NCBI GenBank assembly: GCA_004551945.1
Contig: SFPN01000020.1
Coordinates: forward strand, 1 to 35,688
Reading direction: 5' to 3'
DNA: 35,688 bases
Source: Clostridiales bacterium
GTDB taxonomy: Bacteria; Bacillota; Clostridia; Oscillospirales; Oscillospiraceae
Position numbers and translations under genes: made by a program. The notes below the pieces were generated by a model. It did not search any database, was not told the DNA's origin, and worked only from the letters and a program-made list of their open reading frames with translations. Each line of letters starts with the position of its first letter. The first letter of the stretch is position 1. Shown in pieces: positions 14,302 through 21,247 of the stretch.

Positions 14302-16236
14302 GTGCCAACGATTCAAGTATTAGACCCCCATGTGGCCGACCTGATCGCCGCCGGTGAGGTGGTGGAGCGTCCCGCCTCTGTGGTGAAGGAACTGGTGGAA
14401 AACGCCATCGACGCCGGGGCCACCTCCGTGACCGTGGAAATCCAGCGGGGGGGCATGGCCCTTATCCGGGTGGCGGACAACGGCTGCGGCATCCCCTGGG
14501 ATCAGTGCGAGACCGCCTTTCTCCGCCACGCCACCAGCAAGCTGCGCACCTCGGAGGACTTAGCCGCCATCGGCACCCTGGGCTTCCGGGGGGAGGCCCT
14601 GGCCGCCATCGCCGCGGTCTCCCGGGTGGAGCTGTTTACCCGCACCCCCCAGGAGGACCTGGGCGCCGCCCTCACCCTGGAGGGAGGACAGGTCATCAGC
14701 AAGGACCAGGCCGGCTGCCCTCTGGGCACCACTCTGGTGGTCCGGGACCTGTTCTACAACACCCCTGCCCGGCTGAAGTTCATGAAGCGGGACGCGGCGG
14801 AGGGGGCGGCGGTGTTCGCCCTGGTGCAGAAGCTGGCCCTGTCCCACCCGGAGGTGGCCCTGAAGTTCATCCGGGACGGCAAGCAGGAGCTGATGACCGC
14901 CGGGGACGGCAAGCTCCAGTCCGCCCTCTACGCGGTGCTGGGCCGGGACATGGCCCTGGGCTACACCCCCGTGAAGGGGGAGAGCGAGGACGTAACGGTA
15001 ACCGGCTTCGTCTCCCTGCCCGCCTGCTGCCGGGGCACCCGGGGCTACCAGCACTTTTTCGTCAACGGCCGGCAGGTGAAGTCCCGGCTGGTGATGACCG
15101 CCCTGGAAAAGGCCTATGAAAACCAGAAGATGGTGGGCAAGTTCCCCGGCTGCGTTCTCCAGCTCCAGGTGAAGGCCAACGCGGTGGACGTAAACGTCCA
15201 CCCGGCCAAGACCGAAGTGAAATTTCTCTACGAGCGGAAGATCTTTGACGGGGTCTATTACGCCGTCCTCTCCGCCCTCACCGGCCAGGACCGGTACCCC
15301 ACCCTGGCCTTTCACCAGCCTGCCTCCGGGCAAGGGGCCAGGCAGCCTCAGGCCCAGCCCCTCCGGGACAGCGCCCGGGTGTCCGCCCCCGCCCTGCTGC
15401 GGCCGGTGGAGAAGGCGTACACCCCGCCGTACACCCCGGTTTCCACAAAAAAACCGGAGGTTTCCCCAAAAACTTTCCGGAAATCCACCGTTTCTCCTGA
15501 AAATGTGGAAAAATCGGTGGAAAATGTTGAAAAACCCAGGCAGGTGCCTGTGGAAAACTCCCGTACACCCCCCAGTGCACCCCCTCCCCCCCAGGAGAAG
15601 CTGACCATGCCGCCCCCGCCACCGGCCCCGGCAGAGCCTGTCCCGCCGGTTCCGGAGGCGCCCCGGGAGGAGCTCCCCTGGCGGCTGGCCGGTGAGGTTT
15701 TGCAGACCTACCTCATTGTGGAGCGGGGGGAAGAAATCCTCTTTATCGACAAGCACGCTGCCCACGAGCGGATGAATTTCGACCGGATGAAGCAGGAGGG
15801 GTACCAGCCCATGGCCCAGACCCTGCTGGCCCCGGTGATCTTCACCCCCTCCCCCGAGGAAGGGGCGGTGCTGCTGGAGCACCAGGAGCTGCTGTCCCGG
15901 TTCGGCTTTGCCTGCGGGGACTTCGGCGGCGGGGCCCTGGCGGTGCGGGAGATTCCCGACTACTTAGAGCCCGGCCAGGCGGAGGCGGTGCTGTGCGAGA
16001 TCGCCGGCGGCCTGCTCAGCGGCGGCGGGGCGGACCCGGACGCTGCCCGGGACACGGTCCTTCACACCATGGCCTGCAAGGCGGCGGTGAAGGGAGGGCA
16101 GAAGAACTCCCGGGAGGAGCTGCTGGTGGTGGCCCGGGCGGTGCTCTCCGGCCAGGTGAAATACTGCCCCCACGGCCGCCCTGTGGCCATCACCCTCACC
16201 CGCGCCCAACTGGAAAAGCAGTTTAAGCGGACGTGA
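14302..16236 (+). CDS. mutL: DNA mismatch repair protein MutL
   Basis: GTG start at 14302 with AAAGGAGG 7 nt upstream gives 644 residues. The N-terminal GHKL ATPase is complete: Glu33 in ELVENAIDAGA, DNGCGI, and TLGFRGEAL. The C-terminal domain has DKHAAHERMNFD from about residue 483, a variant of the endonuclease motif DQHA(X2)E(X4)E with Lys for Gln and Asp for the last Glu. Such organisms lack MutH, so nicking by MutL is expected. The linker (about residues 370-455) is Pro-rich, and its stretch 15440-15560 is markedly AT-richer than the rest, with repeated GTGGAAAA words. A diverged structured-repeat copy forms its leader. Confidence 0.95.
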   Translation: MPTIQVLDPHVADLIAAGEVVERPASVVKELVENAIDAGATSVTVEIQRGGMALIRVADNGCGIPWDQCETAFLRHATSKLRTSEDLAAIGTLGFRGEALAAIAAVSRVELFTRTPQEDLGAALTLEGGQVISKDQAGCPLGTTLVVRDLFYNTPARLKFMKRDAAEGAAVFALVQKLALSHPEVALKFIRDGKQELMTAGDGKLQSALYAVLGRDMALGYTPVKGESEDVTVTGFVSLPACCRGTRGYQHFFVNGRQVKSRLVMTALEKAYENQKMVGKFPGCVLQLQVKANAVDVNVHPAKTEVKFLYERKIFDGVYYAVLSALTGQDRYPTLAFHQPASGQGARQPQAQPLRDSARVSAPALLRPVEKAYTPPYTPVSTKKPEVSPKTFRKSTVSPENVEKSVENVEKPRQVPVENSRTPPSAPPPPQEKLTMPPPPPAPAEPVPPVPEAPREELPWRLAGEVLQTYLIVERGEEILFIDKHAAHERMNFDRMKQEGYQPMAQTLLAPVIFTPSPEEGAVLLEHQELLSRFGFACGDFGGGALAVREIPDYLEPGQAEAVLCEIAGGLLSGGGADPDAARDTVLHTMACKAAVKGGQKNSREELLVVARAVLSGQVKYCPHGRPVAITLTRAQLEKQFKRT

Positions 16237-16240
16237 TCGT

Positions 16241-16321
16241 GCGTAGGGACGGCTATCAGCCGCCCGCCAACGCAGCAGGCACCCTCAACGTTCCTCGGGC
16301 GGATGCTATCCGTCCCTGCGA
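16241..16321. repeat. MITE/REP-like imperfect inverted repeat (GTAGGGACGG type)
   Basis: Outer arms of about 24 nt (from GTAGGGACGG at 16243 to CCGTCCCTGC at 16319) pair at roughly 20 of 24 positions around a loop of about 29 nt. It fills most of the mutL-miaA gap. A shorter GTAGGGCGGG hairpin at 30414-30440 may belong to the same general class. Confidence 0.65.
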
Positions 16322-16361
16322 TGGGGCCTTGCGGTACAACATACCAATAAGGAGGCCTTTT

Positions 16362-17306
16362 ATGCCACCCCAAATCGTTATCATCTGCGGCCCCACCGCC
16401 ACGGGAAAGACCAGGCTGGGGGTGGCGCTGGCTCACCGGCTGGATGGAGAGGTGGTCTCCGCCGACTCCATGCAGATTTACCGGGACATGGCCATCGGCA
16501 CCGCCCGGCCCACGCCGGAGGAGATGGAGGGCGTCCCCCACCACATGCTGGCGGTGGCCGACCCCACGGAAAATTACAGCGTGGCCCGGTACGTCCAGGA
16601 GGCCTCCGCCTGCGTGGACGACATTCTCCGCCGGGGCAAATGCCCCATCCTGGTGGGGGGCACCGGGCTGTACATCGACGCCCTCCGGTCCGGCCGGACC
16701 TTCTCCGCCTTCCGGCCGGAGAGCGGCCAGCGGGACAAACTCCGGGAACGGGCCGCCCAAGAGGGCCTGCCCGCCCTGTGGAAGGAGCTTCAGACCATCG
16801 ACCCGGAGTCGGCGGAAAAGCTCCACCCCAACGACGAAAAGCGCATCCTCCGTGCCCTGGAGGTGTGGTACGAGACGGGAGAGACCATCTCCGCCCACAA
16901 CAGGCGCACCCAGGCCCTTCCCCCCCGGTACGAGGCCGCCGTCATTGCCCTGACCTACCGGGACCGGGCGGATCTCTACGCCCGCATCGACCAGCGGGTG
17001 GACCAGATGATGGAGCGGGGGCTGGCCCGGGAGGTCAAGGCCCTTCTGGACGCCGGGGTTCCCCGGGACTGCACCGCCATGCAGGCCATCGGCTACAAGG
17101 AGCTGGCCGGGGCGGTGGCAGAGGGAGGAAATCTCCAGGCCGCCGCGGAGGAAGTGAAGCTCCGCTCCCGGCAATATGCCAAGCGCCAGCTGTCCTGGTT
17201 CCGCCGGGACAAAGAGGCACACTGGATACTTTTGGAAAAAAATCCCAATTTTACCGCCGTCGTTCAGGATTCGACGGAATTTCTTCGGGAAAAAGGATTA
17301 CCATAG
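16362..17306 (+). CDS. miaA: tRNA dimethylallyltransferase
   Basis: The 314-residue product starts at ATG 16362 (AAGGAGG 6 nt upstream); the open frame extends upstream through the inverted repeat but that part is not protein-like. MiaA transfers a dimethylallyl group to A37 of tRNAs reading UNN codons, the step before MiaB. Motifs: P-loop GPTATGKT (10-17), SADSMQIYRDMAIGTARP, the HHMLAVADP loop, LVGGTGLYIDAL, and the C-terminal RSRQYAKRQLSWFR tRNA-binding signature. The order mutL-miaA-hfq is conserved in many bacteria. hfq begins 32 bases later. Confidence 0.96.
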   Translation: MPPQIVIICGPTATGKTRLGVALAHRLDGEVVSADSMQIYRDMAIGTARPTPEEMEGVPHHMLAVADPTENYSVARYVQEASACVDDILRRGKCPILVGGTGLYIDALRSGRTFSAFRPESGQRDKLRERAAQEGLPALWKELQTIDPESAEKLHPNDEKRILRALEVWYETGETISAHNRRTQALPPRYEAAVIALTYRDRADLYARIDQRVDQMMERGLAREVKALLDAGVPRDCTAMQAIGYKELAGAVAEGGNLQAAAEEVKLRSRQYAKRQLSWFRRDKEAHWILLEKNPNFTAVVQDSTEFLREKGLP

Positions 17307-17338
17307 ACGCATCCCAAAGATAAAGGAGTGCGTCAATT

Positions 17339-17593
17339 ATGCAGACAGCAATCGCGACACAAACCAGAAAACGCAACTTACAGGACCTACTTCTGTCCAA
17401 ACTGCGCCGCAGCCGGATGGGAGCCACCGTCTTTTTGGTCAACGGCTTCCAGATCCGGGGGGAAATCCGAGGGTTTGACGCTTTCGTCGTGGTGATTTAC
17501 AGCGACGGAAAGCAGCAGATGGTGTACAAGCACGCCATCTCCACCATCGTGCCCGAGCGGCCCCTGACCTGGGAGGAGGAGGGCGCCGAGTAA
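17339..17593 (+). CDS. hfq: RNA chaperone Hfq
   Basis: An 84-residue Sm-like protein that forms a hexameric ring and helps small RNAs pair with mRNAs. The Sm1 region (LQDLLLSKLR through VNGFQIRGEIRGFDAFVVVI) and the Sm2 motif YKHAISTIVP are clear. The tail after the Sm core is short and acidic (TWEEEGAE), as usual in Firmicutes. The ribosome site AAAGGAG is 8 nt before the ATG. It follows miaA, the classical position. A small hairpin (CCGGCC/GGCCGG near 17602-17617) separates it from the next gene. Confidence 0.95.
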   Translation: MQTAIATQTRKRNLQDLLLSKLRRSRMGATVFLVNGFQIRGEIRGFDAFVVVIYSDGKQQMVYKHAISTIVPERPLTWEEEGAE

Positions 17594-17639
17594 GCACGCC
17601 CCCGGCCCTATGGCCGGGCACCATAAGGAAGGCATACGT

Positions 17640-18863
17640 ATGAAAAAGCAGGGAACGACCCTTTCCAAACTGATTATCCCCCTCATCATCGCGGCCATCG
17701 TGGTCTATCTGATCTTCTCCGCCTGGATGGGCCTGCGGGACCCTTACACCTTCGTCATCGCCTACACCGACACCATGGAGGACAGCCTGGAGGTCTCCGG
17801 CTGGGTGATCCGCTCTGAGCAGGTGGTGCCCGGCGGCGGAGACGGGCTCGTTCAGCTCAAGCGGAACCAGGGCGAAAAGGTGGCCGAGGGGTCGGAGATC
17901 GCCGTGGTGTACCAGGACGAGGACTATGTGGAGCACCAGGAGGAGCTGCTGCGCACCAAGGACGACCTGACGGCGCTGCAATACGCCACCTACAGCGAGT
18001 CCCCCTCCGGGGCTGCCCTGGAGGACCAGATGGTGGCGGCCATGACCAACCTGCGCACGGCGGCCTCCTCCGGCGACTACACCAACCTCTCCGACCAGGC
18101 GGAAACCTACCGGAAGCTGGTGCTGCGCCGGGAGTTTCTGGTCTCCAGCGACGCGGCGGCGGAGATGACCGCAGCGGCCACGGTGCTCTATGAAAAGTAT
18201 GATTCCCTGCAAAGCTACCAATCCGGCGCAACCACCATCGAAGCGGCCCAGTCGGGCATGTTTTCCTCCCATATAGACGGATATGAGACCCTTCTCTCCC
18301 CTGCCAGCCTGGACGGCCTGTCCCCGGAGGGGCTGGCGGCGTTTTCTGAGTTAACCCCCCGGGCCAGCGGCAACAACCTGGGCAAGCTGGTGACCAACCC
18401 CGTGTGGTACTATGCCATCACCGTTCCCAGCGACTACGAGAGCAGGCTGACCGTGGGGAAGAAGGTGGAGATTTACTTCACCTCCCTGTCCCAGACCCTG
18501 GAGATGGAGCTATACAACGTGAGCGAGAGCCAGGAAGGCCAGAACGTGGTGATCCTGCGCTCCTCCCAGGATGAGCAGGCGGCCGGCGAACTCCGGCAGG
18601 AGAGCGGCCGGCTGATCTTCCGCAGCGACGAGGGGATTTTGATCCCCAAGGAGGCCCTGCGGGTCTATGAAGGGGAAAACGGGGTGTTTGTGGCCTCCGG
18701 GTACAACGCCTGGTTCCGCCCGGTGAAGATCCTGGCGGAGAACGAGACCAGTTATCTGGTGGCGGCCAACCCAAAGAATGAGGTGGATGAGCGAATCCTT
18801 CGGTCCGGGGACGAGCTGGTGCTCGCCTCCACCGAGTTATATGATGGAAAGGTGGTACGTTAA
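17640..18863 (+). CDS. HlyD-like membrane-anchored adaptor protein
   Basis: The 407-residue product starts at ATG 17640 (AAGGAAGG upstream); an ATG 30 bases earlier lacks a site. One N-terminal membrane segment (LIIPLIIAAIVVYLIFSAW, about residues 11-29) is followed by an extracytoplasmic domain. It has a lipoyl/biotinyl-like hairpin start (SGWVIRSEQVV then GDGLVQLKRNQGEKVAEGSEIAVVY), a helical middle, and a beta-barrel end (GILIPKEALRVYEGENGVFV), the layout of HlyD/efflux adaptors. No ABC or RND partner is nearby. It lies between hfq and yggS-sepF-divIVA, so a role at the envelope or division site is possible but unproven. Its stop is 4 bases before the yggS start. Confidence 0.8.
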   Translation: MKKQGTTLSKLIIPLIIAAIVVYLIFSAWMGLRDPYTFVIAYTDTMEDSLEVSGWVIRSEQVVPGGGDGLVQLKRNQGEKVAEGSEIAVVYQDEDYVEHQEELLRTKDDLTALQYATYSESPSGAALEDQMVAAMTNLRTAASSGDYTNLSDQAETYRKLVLRREFLVSSDAAAEMTAAATVLYEKYDSLQSYQSGATTIEAAQSGMFSSHIDGYETLLSPASLDGLSPEGLAAFSELTPRASGNNLGKLVTNPVWYYAITVPSDYESRLTVGKKVEIYFTSLSQTLEMELYNVSESQEGQNVVILRSSQDEQAAGELRQESGRLIFRSDEGILIPKEALRVYEGENGVFVASGYNAWFRPVKILAENETSYLVAANPKNEVDERILRSGDELVLASTELYDGKVVR

Positions 18864-18867
18864 TACT

Positions 18868-19599
18868 ATGCCGGAAACCAAGAGTTATGAAACCGTCGCC
18901 GCCAACGTAGCGGCTGTGCGGGAGCGGATGGCCCAGGCGGCCAAGGCTGCCGGGCGGGACCCCGGGGAGATCACCCTGGTGGCCGCCACCAAGGTCCAGA
19001 CCTCCGAGACCATTCGCAACGCCATCCGGGCGGGCATCACCGTCTGCGGCGAAAACCGGGTCCAGGAGCTGGTGGCCCATCTGGAGGACAACGCCTATGA
19101 GGGGGCCAAGGTCCACTTCATCGGCCATCTCCAGACCAACAAGGTGAAGTTTGTGGTGGGTAAGGTGGACATGATCGAGTCCATCGACTCCGTGCGTCTT
19201 ATGGACGCAGTGGAAAAGCAGGCGGCCAAGGTGGGCGTCACCCAGGACATCCTGCTGGAAGTGAACATCGGCGACGAGGAGAGCAAGGGCGGCGCCGCCA
19301 TCGACGAGATCCTGGCCCTGGCCCAGCACGCCCTGAGCTGCCCCCACCTGAACCTGCGGGGGATTATGTGCATCCCGCCGGCCACTGCCTCTGACGAAGA
19401 AAATCGCGCCTTTTTCCGAGAAACTTATCAGCTTTTTGTTGACATGAAGGAGAAATTAGGGGATAATAACTCCAATATAGACTGCCTTTCCATGGGCATG
19501 AGCGGAGATTATCCCCTTGCGATCGAGGGCGGGTCCACCATGGTGCGTGTGGGGACCGCCCTGTTCGGCGCCCGTCCGCCATGGCATCCCCAGGGATGA
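18868..19599 (+). CDS. yggS: PLP homeostasis protein YggS/YlmE
   Basis: A 243-residue single-domain PLP-binding barrel protein of the YggS/PROSC family, which buffers pyridoxal phosphate; no enzymatic reaction is established. The PLP lysine is Lys42 in LVAATKVQ. The family signatures GENRVQE, FIGHLQTNK, and the C-terminal LSMGMSGDYPLAIEGGSTMVRVGTALFG phosphate-binding region (long motif from about 19488) are present. The start has GGAAAGGTGG upstream. As in most Firmicutes it stands directly before sepF in the division cluster. Confidence 0.95.
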   Translation: MPETKSYETVAANVAAVRERMAQAAKAAGRDPGEITLVAATKVQTSETIRNAIRAGITVCGENRVQELVAHLEDNAYEGAKVHFIGHLQTNKVKFVVGKVDMIESIDSVRLMDAVEKQAAKVGVTQDILLEVNIGDEESKGGAAIDEILALAQHALSCPHLNLRGIMCIPPATASDEENRAFFRETYQLFVDMKEKLGDNNSNIDCLSMGMSGDYPLAIEGGSTMVRVGTALFGARPPWHPQG

Positions 19600-19649
19600 G
19601 GCTTCTCCGCCGTGCCATTTTTTACAATTTTTAGGGGGTTACTGCAACC

Positions 19650-20144
19650 ATGGGATTCTTAGATGAACTCAAGCGTCTCACCCATCCCTACGAGGACGAG
19701 ATGGAAGACGATTACGACGAGGAAGAGGACGTATACGAAGACGAGGACGAGCCGGAAGACGACGTTCCCCCGCCCCCTCCTCCCCGGGAGGAACCCTCCC
19801 GCCGCCGGGAATACCAGGAGCCGCCCCGCCGGAACACCGGGGGCAAGGTGGTGAACATCCACGCCACCACCCAGCTGCAGGTGGTGCTGGTGAAGCCGGA
19901 GCGGTATGAAAACGCCTCCGAGATCGCAGACCATCTGCGGGACAAGCGCACGGTGGTGCTGAACCTGGAGAAGACCCAGAAGGACGTGGCCCGCCGCCTG
20001 CTGGACTTCCTGTCCGGCGTGGCCTACGCCCAGGAGGGCAAGATCAAGAAGGTGGCCCTGCAGACCTACATTGTCACCCCGTACAATGTGGACATCATGG
20101 GCGACCTGATTGACGAGCTGGAGAACAACGGCCTGTACTTCTAA
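19650..20144 (+). CDS. sepF: Cell division protein SepF
   Basis: A 164-residue SepF, the FtsZ-membrane anchor of Gram-positive bacteria. The N-terminus (MGFLDELKRLTHPYEDE) can form the amphipathic membrane-binding helix. Residues about 15-70 are acidic then Pro/Arg-rich linker. The C-terminal domain (about 75-160) has the family pattern VVLVKPERYENASEIADHLRDK followed by KRTVVLNLEKTQKDVARRLLDFLSGVAYA (split here; together positions about 77-128). The start has AGGGGG upstream. ylmG and ylmH, which usually come next, are missing; divIVA follows after 54 bases. Confidence 0.93.
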   Translation: MGFLDELKRLTHPYEDEMEDDYDEEEDVYEDEDEPEDDVPPPPPPREEPSRRREYQEPPRRNTGGKVVNIHATTQLQVVLVKPERYENASEIADHLRDKRTVVLNLEKTQKDVARRLLDFLSGVAYAQEGKIKKVALQTYIVTPYNVDIMGDLIDELENNGLYF

Positions 20145-20198
20145 GGTACCCGCCGCACCCAACACACAGAGAAATGACTGGGATAGGAGTGATCGAGT

Positions 20199-20969
20199 AT
20201 GTTGACACCTCAGGAAGCGGAATCTCATGTGTTCCCAAAAGCCTCCTTCGGCGGATATAACATGCAGCAGGTAGACACCTTTCTGGACAGCCTCATTGAG
20301 GACTACCGCACGTTATACCAGGAAAATATCTCCCTGAAGAGCAAGATGAAGGTTCTGGTGGACAAGGTAGAGGAATACCGCTCCACAGAGGACGCCATGC
20401 GCCGCGCCCTGCACTCCGCCCAGAAGATGGCCGAGGAGATGGTCAGGGAGGGCGAGGCCAAAAAGCAGGCCGCCATTGAGGAGGCCGTCACCGAGGTCAA
20501 GCGCCAGAGCGAGGCCACCCGGGCGGAAATGGCCCGGGAGGAGCAGGCGGTGCAGGCCAAGGTAGACGCGGTGAAAACCGCCCTGGCCAACGAGCAGGCC
20601 CGTCTGGACGCCGCCCGCGCCTCCACCACCGCTTACATTGCCAAGCTCAAGGAGCTGTACACCAAGGAGCTGGCCTACATCGGAAACCTTTCCGAGCTGA
20701 CGGCGGAAAAGGCCGCCCAGCAGCAGGCCCAGGCCCCGGCCGAGCCTGCTCCCGCCCCCGCCCCTGCCGCTCCGGAAGCGGCTCCGGCCGCCGTCCCCGT
20801 GACGGTTGCCCCCGCCCAGCAGCAGGAGGAAGTGGCCCAGGACATCGAGGCCTCCATGGCCAAGATCTTCGAGACCCCCGCATCCGCCCCGGCGGAGGGT
20901 GAGGGCAGCCTGGGAGACACCCGGGTCTTTGACCAGATCCAGTTTGGCAAGGACTACGAAATCGAGTAA
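20199..20969 (+). CDS. divIVA: DivIVA family cell-pole/division protein
   Basis: A 256-residue DivIVA-type coiled-coil protein. The conserved lipid-binding head is visible (LTPQEAESHVFPKASFGGYN, then QVDTFLDSLIEDYRTLYQEN), followed by a long heptad region to about residue 170. The tail is Ala/Pro-rich low complexity (about 175-215), then a short conserved-looking end (GDTRVFDQIQFGKDYEIE). DivIVA gathers at curved membrane at poles and septa and positions division or wall enzymes. Ribosome site ATAGGAGTG. It lies between sepF and ileS, the usual order. Confidence 0.92.
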   Translation: MLTPQEAESHVFPKASFGGYNMQQVDTFLDSLIEDYRTLYQENISLKSKMKVLVDKVEEYRSTEDAMRRALHSAQKMAEEMVREGEAKKQAAIEEAVTEVKRQSEATRAEMAREEQAVQAKVDAVKTALANEQARLDAARASTTAYIAKLKELYTKELAYIGNLSELTAEKAAQQQAQAPAEPAPAPAPAAPEAAPAAVPVTVAPAQQQEEVAQDIEASMAKIFETPASAPAEGEGSLGDTRVFDQIQFGKDYEIE

Positions 20970-20971
20970 CC

Positions 20972-21140
20972 ACGTTTGGAAAAGGCAGCGCCTTTCCCAA
21001 ACGAAAAAGATGGCAGCCTGACTGCGCGCGCCCTTCGGGCACACTGGCAGGCTGAGCAGTATTTTTTCCGACGTACACGCCGCCGGAAAAAATGACAGGA
21101 CCTTTTTTCGCCGCTGCGGCGGCGAAACTCTGCGAGGCTT
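20972..21140 (-). repeat. Structured intergenic repeat, copy 4 (complete, minus orientation)
   Basis: Tag at 21128-21138 (minus GCCTCGCAGAG). Stem I TTTCGCCGC/GCGGCGAAA (21106-21114, 21119-21127), minus-strand loop CGCA. Stem II TTTTTTCCG/CGGAAAAAA (21062-21070, 21084-21092) with the 13-nt loop reading GCGGCGTGTACGT on the minus strand. Stem III has inner GCCC/GGGC and outer CAGCCTG/CAGGCTG helices (21014-21054). Stem IV CGTTTGG/CCAAACG (20973-20979, 20997-21003). It reads opposite to divIVA and ileS. Confidence 0.85.
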
Positions 21141-21185
21141 CTCCAGAGACGACAGAAGAAAGATTTGCGCACATGCGCCCAAAAG

Positions 21186-21220
21186 CGGAACCTGGCCGGC
21201 TCACCGGGCAGGTTCCGTTT
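21186..21220 (+). terminator. Hairpin upstream of ileS
   Basis: CGGAACCTG (21186-21194) pairs with CAGGTTCCG (21209-21217), with an inner CGG/CCG pair, followed by TTT. It may end the divIVA transcript or attenuate ileS. The conserved T-box sequence (GGGTGGNACC) is not present. Confidence 0.5.
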
Positions 21221-21247
21221 CTGTGATAGAGAGGAATGAAGAACACT

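Noticed and set aside
20970..21247. A T-box riboswitch before ileS
   Set aside because: The gap is mostly filled by structured repeat copy 4 in the opposite direction, and the conserved T-box sequence before the antiterminator is missing. Only a simple hairpin lies near ileS.
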